From: Flectonema sp. DT1601
Lineage: Eukaryota > Euglenozoa > Diplonemea > Diplonemida > Diplonemidae
DNA length: 64,000 bases
Assembly: GCA_964019425.1 (NCBI GenBank)
Contig: OZ025785.1
Coordinates: 1,077,501 to 1,141,500 of the forward strand
Direction: 5' to 3'
Shown here: positions 48,301 to 59,100 of the stretch, piece by piece
Layout: the number at the start of each line of letters is the position of its first letter
Numbering within the stretch: position 1 is the first letter of the stretch
The notes under the pieces: generated by a model
The model's database searches: none
What the model was told of the DNA's origin: nothing
Seen by the model: only the letters and a program-made list of their open reading frames with translations
Made by a program: the position numbers and the translations under genes

Positions 48301-48828
48301 GAGGGCGATGTTCTCGAGCTCCGCTGGTCTATCCAGGACTACGTCTACAGAACAACTCGCGTGATGAGACCTCGTCACTACGGTACGAAGTTCGTGTCGC
48401 CGTTGATCAGTCTTGGACAACACACCCACGTTAGAATTCAGACCGGGTTCTTTGTGATGGACATGCCTAACCACGACGACAGCGGTTTGATGGCGAGGGT
48501 TGCGAGGGTCCGTAGCAGCAACCCAGCGAGGGACCGTACCGAAGCGGAGCGCCAGAGCGAGGGGGAGAGAATCGTTTTCATGAAGAGAGTTCCGTACGCG
48601 ACGGGTATCAACGTTGTTGGTACCGGTAAGGGTGACACTTCTGACCAGATGGATGTCACGACGTCGTGGGAGTCTCCGCAGATTAGTGTCGAGTTTGAGA
48701 TCTGGTCTCCTGACATCGATGCTGCTGATGGTGGCGATCACCGAATGACCATCACCTACTTTGTTGTTCACTCTTGTAATTATCCATCACAGTCTGGTAC
48801 TGAGAGTCCTGATACTGACTTGAACTAG
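15373..48828 (+). CDS. Giant secreted multidomain protein, about 10,936 aa
   Basis: Four exons: 15373-15617, 15749-46898, 47125-47253 and 47542-48828. Introns of 131, 226 and 288 bp all begin GTATGT, end CAG, and keep frame, giving 10,936 residues (over 1.1 MDa). Exon 2 alone is 31,150 bp. Residues 1-21 are a signal peptide (MFCSRVLSVMALLAGAHA...); no later membrane segment was found, so the protein is predicted to be secreted. In order: degenerate M8 leishmanolysin domain, Ig/filamin-like repeats with DxxGN motifs, C-type lectin, WSC-like and PAN-like modules, a kelch propeller with PSI-like inserts, a second C-type lectin, a jelly-roll domain, EGF modules, a LamG-like domain, long cysteine-rich arrays, an FBXL4-like discoidin domain split by the introns, and a last EGF module. 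It is probably an adhesin or cell-coat/matrix protein; the binding partner is unknown. Exon 2 is GC-rich and avoids TTA, CTA and TCA codons, unlike the AT-rich genes to its left. Confidence 0.9.
15880..17450 (+). other. Leishmanolysin-like (M8) domain, zinc site degenerate
   Basis: Residues about 126-650. The family pattern is clear: a helix with HELVQALGW where M8 enzymes have HExxHxxGF/W, then ARLHYGC, then VLWEKRIANDEVM followed by SRLTLAMLQDTGYY, matching the HWEKR..NELM...LSRLTLALMEDTGWY region of metazoan leishmanolysins. The first His and the Glu (H272, E273) remain, but the second ligand is Gln (Q276) and the position of the third ligand is Leu (L410). The Met-turn methionine is kept. 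A nearby H406 is not at the usual position. Catalysis is therefore unlikely; the fold may serve in binding. Confidence 0.85.
18290..18825 (+). other. C-type lectin-like domain 1
   Basis: Residues about 930-1108. It has the hallmarks of the fold: an early CIELY...A..KCR helix, FWTGLEV, and a C-terminal ...AVLCRESYPFFCEF. There is no EPN or QPD sugar/calcium motif, so calcium-dependent sugar binding is doubtful. Confidence 0.75.
20596..20865 (+). other. WSC-like cysteine module 1, in an AT-richer codon island
   Basis: Residues about 1698-1788: CPVFCDARGYQYWG...CPF...GCICSTPAEF...DCW, the C-x-C spacing of WSC carbohydrate-binding modules. The stretch about 20290-20900 uses many A/T-ending codons (TTA, GTA, AGT), unlike the rest of the exon. 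Confidence 0.55.
22605..22930 (+). other. WSC-like cysteine module 2
   Basis: Residues about 2368-2476: YTGCFTT...CTKKR..ENMTPAMCAKVCA....VCMCS...NCQRHGCQGD...CGCAVGT. YTGCF at the start and C-x-C pairs are typical of WSC domains, which bind glycans. Confidence 0.65.
26860..27075 (+). other. PAN-like module
   Basis: FERCKLLCDASNTCKKWAFV...KVCKLY shows the paired-cysteine pattern of PAN/Apple folds (residues about 3786-3858). A similar block, CHAACCADPDCVMWQW...GVCKRG, occurs at about 17810-17885. Confidence 0.5.
29370..30950 (+). other. Kelch beta-propeller
   Basis: Residues about 4623-5150. Kelch signatures repeat: RLGHTVT...FIMYGG, VWRFDVLTSEWTVV, KLVVFGGF...DVWMYDVVTNLWNQV, RFYVVGG, LYVTTGR, EIIIYGGQ...SFNIDTKQWTNL and MYMFGG...DMWYLEM. 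About six blades can be counted. A cysteine-rich insert at about 30440-30690 separates the last blade from the rest. Confidence 0.88.
30952..31330 (+). other. PSI-like cysteine modules after the propeller
   Basis: NCRAVAGTETSCAHLWWNKVQCEGTAGCRWF and then NCQQHATEEQCTGGEGGDCRWV resemble the plexin-semaphorin-integrin (PSI) pattern C..C....C..C.W. The kelch-PSI-lectin order recalls attractin and MEGF8 of animals. Confidence 0.5.
31935..32170 (+). other. PAN/Apple-like module
   Basis: Residues about 5478-5556. DACAQACRESRRCSSWNF...GTCLLNRG matches the helix-strand cysteine pattern of PAN domains, which bind proteins or glycans. Confidence 0.6.
33760..34270 (+). other. C-type lectin domain 2, with EPN motif
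   Basis: Residues about 6086-6256: WRDAQTACES, GWMGASD..EEGTWGWVTGPEG, ETEPNDYGGGEDYL and AWNDY....DGFICEW. EPN and WND are the calcium and mannose-type sugar ligands, so this copy looks competent. A cadherin-like strand block (33590-33720, ...FTTSSLESEERTITWSY) precedes it. Confidence 0.85.
34675..34930 (+). other. WSC-like cysteine module 3
   Basis: VGCLSTLE...SKDQCMRECAGLGFQYFGMTEVECRCH...CTSQC shows WSC-type cysteine spacing and the FQYFG core (residues about 6391-6476). Confidence 0.6.
40200..40800 (+). other. Jelly-roll, carbohydrate-module-like domain
   Basis: Residues about 8233-8433: FASSETERALNMRYLTDGRF..., then GRTYSLQFRYRIGEAENVDTARVTVSF and CGVNFDEVNLVLL, the layout of galactose-binding-like beta sandwiches that end in a conserved (F/I)DxVxL strand. 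Ligand unknown. Confidence 0.55.
40921..41345 (+). other. EGF-like cluster
   Basis: CNGNGYCN, CEKCAEGYYGERCQ and CSGHGLCQTDGECTCFGG follow EGF/laminin-EGF spacing (residues about 8473-8614). A segment with fibrinogen-like features (SCNDVLSQYSSRGFGVPDEGIYSI, near 41450) follows but is only suggestive. Confidence 0.75.
42760..43270 (+). other. LamG/concanavalin-like domain
   Basis: Residues about 9086-9256. FEFTAMLKLGHQD at the start, a middle RWVRVRVNVNIGSGEVSLSIG and a closing FIGFIRDLALTKGG are the strand landmarks of laminin-G/ConA-like lectin folds. Confidence 0.6.
43440..43615 (+). other. EGF-like pair
   Basis: CDVCLDGFHGPGCDLPNC, then CNGRGVCLAGGQCDCVDNYTGDRCTRC, the laminin-EGF and EGF patterns, directly after the LamG-like domain. 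Confidence 0.8.
43655..45100 (+). other. Cysteine-rich array I (DCxG...CGCxxPxxVC)
   Basis: A unit of about 40-70 residues with pattern (I/L)(D/G)C.G, then CGC..P...VC recurs at least four or five times: YNCQGYPS..., IDCSGQNV...CGCTSPEIAVC, IDCRGWPA...CECPLPRFVC, LDCKGAYP...CGCDFPRPAVC and IGCQGKPV.... I do not know a named family with this pattern. Confidence 0.6.
45126..46275 (+). other. Cysteine-rich array II (C.PYxCG units)
   Basis: Five units of about 40-75 residues: CAPYVCG...C.ESC..DSHC..GHICVGSECV, CEPYTCD..., CGLYACGK..., CSPYACGK... and CHPYRCG.... Each has eight or so cysteines ending in C-x-(G/A)-x-x-C-V. The alternation of a PYxCG head and a dickkopf-like C..C.....C..G..C tail is regular. 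Confidence 0.7.
46298..46650 (+). other. Myxobacterial-type cysteine motif plus EGF-like end
   Basis: CALDRDCASGHCVDGICCNTAC, CQRCTNMGVC and a following CGSCRTC closely resemble the CxSGxCVDGxCCxxxC blocks common in large secreted myxobacterial proteins. An EGF-like CRCFRSSETGFWSGDKCQYCAKGYRGRSC ends the section. Confidence 0.5.
46740..48055 (+). other. FBXL4/discoidin-like domain split by two introns
   Basis: Exons 2-4 together give VQYPIRVLDYSTQVSS...NLIGEPDAVESAYF...AWEPF, then QYVVLEYEKAIYLDQIFVYENAEPGQVVQVFA, EFVEIWSRTDPLF, KVVKLVIQPSS...DTVGIVGF. This matches the strand order of the F5/8-like domain found beside the F-box in FBXL4 (SSY...[39 protein letters not shown], EILWS). Ligand unknown. 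Confidence 0.65.
48070..48235 (+). other. Last EGF-like module
   Basis: CSGNGRCRPHGCECNGNWDGADCGVCRFGYIGENC. About 195 residues of unrecognised, soluble-looking sequence follow to the stop, with no membrane anchor. Confidence 0.8.
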
Positions 48829-50168
48829 TGATGATGATATCTGTGATTGTCAATTATTTTTATTTTTGTTTTATTTTAATGAAAAGAAAACGAATAAACA
48901 AAAGAAATTCTGACGTTTGAAATTCACAATCATATTAATGTGACTCTTAGGTAGGATGAGGTTTTCTGTTTGAGATATTTCTCCAGTTCTCGTATCGCTT
49001 ATTTTTATTTTTATTTTTATTTTATTCTTTTGCTTATTCTTATTCTTATTCTTATTCTTATTTTTTTATATTTTTTTTTTATGTTCAAGGGAGGTCAGTG
49101 CTTAAAGAGGTATGAAGACATGTGTGTGATGCCGAAGGAGATTCATCAAATTAATTAACTCGTGAAGCTTATTGTAAGCTTTTTATTTTATTTTGTATTA
49201 TCGACCGTTTTATCACATTTCTCTTGATTGGGAATTACGGCGGGAAGTGCAATATACTTTTAGTTAGTTAGCTTGTTTTTCTTTTTTTTTTTTTTGACTT
49301 CGGTTCGTGTGATTTTTTTTATCAACACATTTGTTGGATTCTTCTTCTTTTGTTTTAAAAGTGCGGACCTCGTTGTGTCGGATTTGCAATGGCAAATCTA
49401 TTTCCCCTTCTACCCTTCACACCAACTCCCCCCTTTTTTTTTTTAAAAAAAAAAAGGTTTTGTAATTTATGATACCACCTACTGGGCACATTCATTGCCT
49501 TGTGATTTATTTATCACCGTGAGTGTTGTTTTCATAATTGCCGTTCAAACTGTCTACGCGATTTGATTAGATGACAAAAATGATTTTATACCCAACTGAC
49601 TGACTCTTAACATCAAAGTACTTGTGTGCAGTCCCCACACACGTGTTCGGTTATCTGCAGTCACGTCATTGGGTATCAATCTGAATTGTGTCTGATGGAT
49701 TTCGTTGTAGTTTTCCTTCTCGTGGCCCATTTGAGAATTTTTTCGAACGGGCACGAAGTTCTCTCTTTTTTTGATTGTTCGTTTTCTCCCCCTTCCATCC
49801 CCTCGCTTTCCGAAATCGGAAGTGGTAATGCAGCTGGAGTACATCAGAGCGAGTCCTTTCCTTTTGTCTCTCTTCTCTCTCTCTCACTCTCGGGTGATGA
49901 TTCAACTTACAGCATGTATCCCAATTCCATTTTACTTTTTTTTATTATCATCTTTGATGTCAACTTCATCACTACGTCGCTGGCTGTACCTGCGACTTGT
50001 CGTTCACTTGACGGTGAGTGTGTGTTGCTCATTATTAGAGATACTTTTATCTTTTTATTCAATGCTGAAGGAATTCCTTTTATAATACTTTTGCTTGGCA
50101 AGCTATTCTTCCCCAAAAAAGTATTCCTTCAACAGAATTTATTTATCTCACAGAAATCAGTTTTCTTC
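48829..50168. other. Spacer between the tandem giant genes
   Basis: AT-rich 3' flank with a (TTTTTA)n/(TTCTTA)n microsatellite (about 48999-49070), a T11/A11 palindrome near 49433-49455, and pyrimidine-rich stretches near 49770-49890. An inverted repeat (TGAAGGAATTCC at about 50064, TATTCCTTCA at about 50125) lies 35 bp before the duplication junction. Open frames here are low-complexity and not supportable. Confidence 0.6.
48893..48898 (+). terminator. Poly(A) signal of the giant gene
   Basis: AATAAA 65 bp after the stop, in an AT-rich 3' UTR. Confidence 0.55.
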
Positions 50169-53100
50169 TAGTCAACACCTGTGATCGAATCCCATGACCA
50201 ATCCCTTCCCCAACCCAATAGTAGGATCAACCTATTTGACTACGTGTTAACTAATGGTGGGTAGTAGACATTAGTGTTTGAATGCTTCTGATGATTGGAA
50301 CTCGTCAGTCTCAATTTTTTAAATAATAATTTCCCACCCTCAGCAAGAGTAGAAAGGAAAACAGAAAAAAGAAAAAGAAAAATACAGCCCGGTTAGTAGG
50401 TAGAGCCGTATCTACTATTATTTAGCGGGAACTGTGTAGAAGAAGGATCTCTGAAGGGGAAACAAGCAAACAAACAAACAAAAGAACAACAAAATGTTTT
50501 GTTCGAGAGTGCTAAGCGTGATGGCGCTGTTGGCTGGAGCTCATGCTGCTGCTGCACCTACGACTTGCAACCCTGCGGGGTTGCGTGGAGAGGGACTGCT
50601 TCACCACGATGTGAAGCACCTAATGCCGGGGACATTTCAAAAGACTGCGGCGATGATCTCATCGAGACAGCAACATGTTGCTTGTGACGGGGACTGCGTC
50701 AGAAGCTTCAGGGACACCACCACTCACTCACCGCTCAAGTATGTATTTCACTTAGGTGGACTCTTTTTTTCTTTTATTTTTTTGTTCAACTTGTTGCAAA
50801 AAAGAAAAAAAGAAATGGGGAAGGGGAAGGGATTGATAATAACAATAATAACAATATTTAAAAAAACAGCATTCACGTTGACTTTTCACTTTTGGATGAT
50901 TCAAGATACGCTTGTCAAAATACTGGAGACATAATCCAGTTGGCGCACGACCCTTCTCCGGGAGCCGCAAATGCTTTTGGAGGGGGCGGGTACACGACGA
51001 GCAACAACATCGACTACGTGTGCCCGGATTCATGGGTGATGACGAGCAACAAGAAGCAAAGACTGAAGGACGCGGTGAACAGGGCAGTGACTCGAATCAA
51101 AACGGGTCTGATGGCCAAACACGTGGTCGAAAACGAAGGAATCATCAAGACGGTCGACGGGAGGGTGAACTGCAACGCTCGGGACGGTGATTCGAACGTT
51201 TTCAGCAACCTGTTGATCGCAGAGAACGGAGTAGCGGCGGACTTCGTGTTGTATGTGACGGCCAACCCGGTGATCGTCTTTGACGGGTCGGGTTCCAGGA
51301 TTCAAGCCAATGCTGCAGGTTGGCCGTGCCACTTTGCGAGGGAGAGTTCAAGACCGGTTATCGGTTTGATATCATTCCACCCGGATCAAGTGTCGGATAT
51401 TGACAGTGAGGTTCAGTACATGTCGAGCGTCGCGCTGCACGAGTTGGTTCAGGCGCTGGGATGGACTCCGGAGCTTGCGGTGAACGACAAGTACATCACC
51501 AACTGGAACGCTGAGGGAAGAACGTTTGACCAACTTCCTATTGACCTCATGGTGACGAAGAGTGATCGTCTTGGAAAGAGGGGTTACCTGAGATCTCGCG
51601 AAGTGACCTTTGCCGAATTCTTCGACGATCCGTCGTGGGTGCAGCCGGCGTTTTCTTCGTGGAGGGAGTCCTACCCGATTGGTACCCCAGCGCAAGTGAC
51701 GAAGCTGACGACTCCGACGGTGATCGAGCAGGCGAGGTTGCACTACGGGTGCAGCCCTACGGATGTCGATGGGCTGGAAGTCGAGGACTACACGTTTCGG
51801 GCGATGGGGTACGGCCGTGATTGGAACGACTTTCCGCAACACTTTTCAGTTCTTTGGGAGAAGCGTATCGCCAACGACGAGGTTATGAACCTTCAGGTGA
51901 CCTCGAAGGCGGTTCTGTCGAGGCTGACTCTCGCGATGCTTCAGGACACGGGGTACTACACGGCGGAGTTCTCTGCGGCGGAACCGTTGGCACACGGGAA
52001 CAACGAGTGCTTTGTGCTGACTTCGAACTGTTGGGCTTGGAGTGGTGATTACATTTGCCCGAGATCGGATGGATTGCCGGTGACGAGCCCCACGTTCTGC
52101 ACTGCCGACCGACGTGGACGTGGTACCTGCAATGCCGGCGAGTACGTGGTGTACAGCAGGTCTGTTGTGCCTCGGGTCCCTCGTGAGTACCTTGTGGTCA
52201 AGGATGCGGTGACTGGAACGAGATACTTGCCGTACTATGTCCCCAATCTCAGTTCTTATGCAGAGTTTAACGTGATGAGGGAACCGATCGTCAGACTGAA
52301 CGGAGGATGTGATGAAATCATGGACTTCTGTCCGGTGTGGGAACAGGTTTCGGTTGAAGACGACTGCAGCAACCCGACGGGGTGGGCCGGCACTCCCGCG
52401 CAGTACACGGCCCCGGGATCGACCTCTTCGTGCTTCGTTTCAAATCTTCGGACGTCTACCACGGGGACGCTTTCGGGAAGGTGTCTTCCTCACGTCTGCG
52501 AGGCTGCCGAGGCCGGGACGTTTGAGCTCACCCTGTTCGTGGGGAGGACTCAGGTAAAGTGCAGCACGAAAGGGAAAATACAAGCGGTCAGCTTGGCTGA
52601 TGGGATTGGTGGGGATATCTATTGTCCGGATCCCACTTTGTTCTGTGCAGGAAAGGCAGAGCTCCCTCCGGTGGCGTTGAGGTTAATCGAGGGTACGGGG
52701 GAAATAGTTGTCGGGGAGTCGACGGAGTTCGTCATCGAGGCAACCGCGATGGGATCCATTTCGGGAGTGAGGAACCAGATTGGAATGTGTGTGGTGTCCG
52801 GGGAGATCGACGAGATGTCCACGAGGGAAGCGAGCTACCACGGGAAGTGCGAGAGGGTTTCGACGAGTACTTTTACCCACATGGATTGCCCACTGTTGGA
52901 TGATCCGGTGAGGAGGAGCTCGGCGCAGCAGTGCCACGCTGCGTGTTGTGCGGATCCGGATTGTGTGATGTGGCAGTGGATCACGTCCAGCGGCGTGTGC
53001 AAGCGGGGATCGACTGGACCGGAGCTGTGCGAGGGTAAGCCGTGGGAAGTAGCTCAAGATGGAGCATACCTCAGGCGGATTACTCAGTTGCCTTCCTCGG

Positions 53101-56100
53101 GACTTCTCCCTGGGGAGACATGCAAGACGACATTCATGACGCGCCTCGGGTTCGAAGCGAAGGGACAGGCGAAGTTCAAGGTGTTTCTGAAGTCCGTGAG
53201 CAGCAAGATCGTGTTCTACGGGATCGGAGAAAACCTCCTCAATGACGTCATCGTGCGGACTGTGTCGGCGAAGGCCGGGCCTCCTTCGAACGTGAGGATC
53301 ACGTCGCCGCCTGAGGGAACCGAGATTCTGTCCGGAAGCGGGTTCGATGTCACCGCGATCCTGACGGATGCGTACGGAAACCCTTCGAGGGGCACTGCCG
53401 ATGGATCTGTTTGCCCGTGGGGGGTGAAGACTTCCGAGACGGATGTTGACTTCTTGGGTGACGACCGGGTGGTGATGGACGGGAAGTGCATTGAGCTGTA
53501 CAGGACGGCGATGACGAAGGCCGCTGCGAAGGAGAAATGCAGGACGGCTTGGGGAGAAGGGATGGGGACCCTCGCGACAATCACGAGCTTGGAGATGGAA
53601 CAGATGCTGGTTGGGGCCTCGGTGGGTTCTTTCTGGACGGGATTGGAGGTGACTGCCTTGACGATGCCGGCGACGACGACGTGGGATTCGGGGGCGGACT
53701 CGCAATGGTGGAGGGAGACTTACGGAAACCCGAATGGTCAGGATTACGGTGAATGGGGTTACAGGAAGGGTTGCTGCAGCGGAATCTGGGAAGCGGATGT
53801 CGACAGGTACGAAACCACCGCGGCGTTTGATGCGAATCCTCGGATCAAGAGCTGCATTCGATTCAACCCGAGCGTGTACGAGTACTACCCTTACGAAGCG
53901 GTTCTTTGCCGTGAGAGCTATCCGTTCTTCTGCGAGTTCAGGCCCCGATTGAAGTTGGTTGTGGACGCAGTGAGCGTGGATGCCGAGATAACTGCGCCTG
54001 TCGGAGTGTACGCGGGCAGCAATGTGAGGTTCAATGGAGTTGTCGCTTTGAGAGCGCCAGTCGGAGACACTGTTGATGACCACGATACCTTCATGATTCA
54101 GGTCACCAGCCCGGGAACGATCTTGTCGTCGACCGGAGGGCAGGTTATCTTGAAGTGGAAGGTGCCACCTCAGCCAACGCACATCCAGGCTCTGGGCTAC
54201 GATAGCGGGTCTGCTACGTGGTTGCCGTCGATCACGGTTCAGGCGGGCGGAACCATCACTGTGACGATCAACCCGACCGATGTCGGGGGGAAGTTCATTT
54301 CTTGGAGCAACATTATGTACTACGAGGTGAGGGACCTGTCTTCGGGGAACGCGTACGAATTCACAGGATCGTGTCCAAATGGGAGGGTGAAGGACGGATG
54401 CCGGGTTGTGATGACGCCGGAGAGCCATCCGTTCATTACTAAGGTGAAGACGATTGAGGTGGTCGCTTCGTCGGTGAAATTGACTGCCAACCCGGAATCG
54501 GTTCTGATCCACATTGTTCCGGGAACTCCGTGCGGGATCGACGTTGATTGCCCAGCGGCTGCCGAGTACGCATCGGTCATGGATCCAGTTGATTTTAAGA
54601 TTGTTGATTGCTACGGCAACCCTGTCTGCGACAGGAGGAGCAACGGGATGCCGATCACCGTTTCAGGTGACGGGCAGCGGGCCCTCGCTTCGGGCTTCGG
54701 ATCTTCTCCGACGTCTGTTTGCGGGGCGTTCAGCTCGGAAGGCGACTGCAGAGAGGGAGGATGCCTCTGGGGAACTGCACAGATGGATCCGTTGATCTGC
54801 GAGCCGGGAACCTGTTGCTACTCTGTCAACGGTCCACGGTTGGTTCCACACCGCGGATCGAGCGATTTCTTGGGAGCGCAGAGGCTGTGTTTCCCCAATG
54901 ATCGTGCCATCCTGTTCTCTGGTAGCGAGGCTCCGTACATCAGAACTGCGAGTTGCGCGTACGACCTTGCGGAATTGTCTGACTTCGAAGACATCTTTTA
55001 CATCAGACCGTCGACTTCGGGGAAGCTGCACCTCGAGGTCGCTTCGAGTGGTTCAGAAATTGTGAAGCCCAACGAGTACGAAGAGATCGGGGACAAGTGT
55101 ACCCCTGATTCCAACGGTGTGACCGGACTACACGACACCTACACCTGGGACACAGCCGATTTCTGTGACCCAACGGAGTCGTCGTTCGATGCCGCAAGGT
55201 GTTTGAAGCCGATGAACGCGGATGTTTGCAAAGAGCTTTGCAACCTGTACCCGAGTGCGGGCTGCATTGGAGTGGAGTACTCCGAGGCAGCTGTCGTCGC
55301 TGATTCAACAGCAGCATCGTGTCCCGCGGAGTACCCGATTGCATCTGACGGAAACACCTGTTGCAAGGCTGGTGATTCCTCGGACTGCACGGGATGCCCG
55401 GCGGTCGCCGACCAAAATCAGGAACAGAATTTTCTGTGCACCGTAGGTGGAAACAGCTTCGTTTTCCCCGGCAAACTCACGGATCTGGGACTCGTGTCAT
55501 ACCAGACAGTTGATGATGAAAGTTGTGCTGATGGTAGGAGAACGGTGCTGAAGTTCACTGATACGGCAGCCCACCACGACAGAATATTAGGTCGGCTTAG
55601 TTGTGGGACCTTGGGTGCGAGTAGTGTCACCCCTGCTAACACGTGTGTTGCACACGCTCGTGTAGAAAGCTTTGGCGAGTATGCTGGATGTCGCATTCAG
55701 CAAGCTTCCGTTTCCGAATTTCGAGTAGTAAATGCTGTTGAAGGATGCCCTGTGTTCTGTGATGCAAGGGGGTACCAATACTGGGGTTTGGTCTGTCCGT
55801 TCGTTGATGGGACAGTAGGGTGCATATGTTCTACACCTGCTGAATTTGATGGATCAGCTGTGACGGATGATGCCGATTGCTGGTCAGCCAGTGGGAACGA
55901 GCCTCAGTGCAACGGTGCGAGCTTGAAAATTGGAACAACAATTTATGGCTCGGGTCGCAGTGAGAGGGCGGCAGCTTTCTACAGGGTAACGCGGTCTGTT
56001 GCTGTGTCTACTTCGAGGACTTGCGCAGACTGGAAATCTGATGCGAAAAGCTGCTCATTGATGTTGAAGGGACCGAGGCCAGCGTCCACCACGACCATTA

Positions 56101-59100
56101 CCAACGGGCCTGTGGTCTACGGACTAAAAGACGGACACACCGGAAACCTTAACAACTACGAGAACACTTTGACGAAGGCGAGCGCGCCGTCGGAATCGAC
56201 AGCGGGCGACATGTGCTTCCGCAGAGGGGTGACGATCAAGGGAACCAAGCCAAGCCTCAGCGTTCAGATATTCGGACCGAAGGATTCGCTCGAGGCAGTT
56301 GATGGGGAAAGAGGCAGAGAAGAACTCTGGACGTGCGAACCCTCCCCGTCGTCGAGTGTGTCGTTGAAGCAGGCAAACGTGGAGGCGAACCGAATCTACG
56401 CGATCAAAATCAATGTTCTCGAGGAGGTTGATGCGGTTGAGTCAAAGCCTCTGTACACGGTGAGGCTCGGCGAGGAGAACGAAGCCGGACTGTCTTGCGG
56501 AGAGGACATGGAGTGCACGGCGGGACATCCGTGCCCAGCAACATGCAGTGAGTCGATGTTCTCGGGATTGATTGTCCCTGCTGAGAGCGGGAGCTGTGCC
56601 GAGTCGACGTTGACGGTGTCGCTTCGCGCCGACAAGGAATGGACTGATGAGTTTGGCCTGACGATCACGGAGGGGACTTGCGAGGTTGCGATGGGTTGCT
56701 CAAAGTTCTCGCTTCAGGCACCCGATGAGATTACTTCGGGAAGGACGCTCTGGAACTTCGTGGCGTTCTCGGTGTCGGCTTCGGCGGGACAAAATCTCGG
56801 CGACAGGCAAATTGCATGGAGGCTGGTGGCGATTGACTGCGAAAACAATGTGGTGGAGTCGTGGAGCAGCGTGACCGACACGGAACTGGATGCGGCGAAC
56901 GGCTACTCGAGTTCGGCAAGCAGAGACTTCGAGGGTCCTGCGTGGGGATCGGGATACCGTGGAACGTGCTCGTACATCACTTTGAGGATCATTTCAACCA
57001 GCCACCCGATCAAGGCTGCGGAGAAGAGGGTTGTCGTGCTGCCGGGTAATCCGTATGCGGTGGAAATCCTGAAGGATGTCCCGAGCTGCTACGAGGCGTG
57101 TGACGGAGATGCGGGTTGCGACAACCTCCGATTCTCTGTTGTCCTGAGGACCGAAATCGGTACCAGGTCGCTCACGGATGGGATTGAGTGTACGGCGTCG
57201 GCTGAACACCTCGATGAAGGGAATAACCGTTACGTGTCGTCCGCGTTCTCGCCGTTTCCGAAAATCGTGAAGCAGACTGCTCAGGGAGTGGCGACGTTCT
57301 CGACCGGGTACAAGCGGGCGGGAGATCTAAAGATCGTCGTGAGCTGCGTGTGTGCGACGTGTGCGGGTGACAGGAGGGCTGTTGTGATGCAGAGCATGCA
57401 AAGGTTCGTGGAGGTATTCCCGGCTGCGCCGTCGTCGATCACCTGCAGCGCGCCGACCCGTGTGTTGGCGGTTGACGACATCGATGTATCGGCGTTTCTT
57501 TCGGACGAGTACGGAAATGAGGTTTCCGAGAGGGTGTCTGGAATGGAGCTGTCCCTGAGGAAAACGTCTCCTGGAGAGGGGACTGGGGCCCTGGCTGGGG
57601 CGAGGTCGGTGGCCCTGTCGCCGAACGGTGATGCCGAGTGGATCGTGCAGCACGATAAGACTGTCAACGCGTTGGCGATCGAGATCTCGGTCGCGGCACC
57701 GACGCTGAGCTCCCCGTCGGAACCGTATTCGTACACCGGGTGCTTCACGACTTCGAACGTGGGGTCTTTGCTCGGAAGCGGTTGCACGAAGAAGAGGGAG
57801 TCGGAGAACATGACCCCGGCGATGTGCGCAAAGGTGTGCGCAATCTTCCCGACGTTCGTGCTCACCGGGAACGATGTTGGTTCGAGGGCGACGGTCTGCA
57901 TGTGCTCGATGCAGGAGGCGATCACGGGAACGCCGACGGCGGGAGCGAATTGCCAGAGGCACGGATGTCAGGGAGACGTGCTCGGAACGAACAGCAGATG
58001 CGGATGCGCTGTGGGAACGGATGCGAGGATCGTGGCAGCTTACAGGAGGAACACGAACTACCAGCAGACCGGGATCGCGGCGACGACGTGCGGTTTGATC
58101 AGGGTGTACCCGAACAGGCCTCGGGCGTTGAAGATCACCAAGCAGCCGTGCGAGTGGGTTGGAAACACGCTGGTGGGGAACTACGAAAGGAGGTGCCAGC
58201 AGGCGCTGAGCAGCGCGAGGTGCCCGGATGCGGCTGTGAACCAGCAGATGAGCTACACGGTGGGGGTTTACGATGCCGGTGGGAACTTGGCGGACACGGC
58301 TGGCGACTACAGGACGTTCGCGAATGCGAGATCGGTGAGGGAGTGTTACAAGAGGTTGGTGACGACGACGACGGTCGGGGGCGAGGAAATCGAAACAGAC
58401 GAGGTTTGCTTCGACGGGTACCCGGACGTGGAGGTGTCGCTGGAGCGGATCTCGTACGCGGGAGGACTGTCGATTCAGCCTGAGAAGCACAACCTTCGAA
58501 GCGGAAACGTGTTTACATTTACCACGACGCAGGTGGACGTGGGATGTGTTGTTTTGTGGGCGACTGCCGACGGGGCGTTGGATAGTTCGGCGGCGACGAA
58601 CAAGATTTGCTTCCACGCGGGGCCGATTGCCCGGATCGTAATCGTCGAGTCGCCGGAACAGGTGTTCGCTTTGAGCAAGTTCCCGTTGTCGAAGGCAGTT
58701 GTCTACGACAGGAACGACAATAAGGTCACCTGGGCGACTTCGTCACTCGGAATCTACCCGTGGGACGACGGTGCGCAGCCGAACGCGGAGGAGTTTTGTC
58801 TGGGGAGGGTGACGACGGGGGAGGGGGAGGTGAGAACCGTTCCCCGCGTGGTGAACGCGCTCATCAATTTGGGGGCGAACCACCCCGGTGCGACTTCGGA
58901 AAGCAGGAGGCCGTACAATCCGAGCACGAAGCTGAGCGGCGGTGAGACGACGTTCGGAGGGTTCGCGTACCAGTCTCTGGAAGACGGTCTGGACACCCCG
59001 TGCTTCAGGTTGAGGTTGTCGTTGGAGAGGGATGGCGGGAATCCGTCGGTGTTGGGATGCCCTGCCGGAACGTCGGGTCGGTTGATCGAAGCGCTCCAGC

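Larger units (their letters stand above)
15048..50168 (+). repeat. First unit of a 35,121-bp tandem duplication
   Basis: Sequence from 15048 onward recurs from 50169 at a constant offset of 35,121 bp. The unit holds 325 bp upstream of the giant gene's ATG, the complete gene, and 1,340 bp beyond its stop. To the left of 15048 and 50169 the two sequences differ at once (...CACAAT against ...TTTCTTC), so the breakpoint is sharp, with no long flanking repeat seen. Confidence 0.88.

Noticed and set aside
49626-50171. 181-codon plus-strand frame in the spacer
   Set aside because: Low-complexity Phe/Leu/Ser translation from pyrimidine-rich DNA, no domain, and it runs into the duplication junction.
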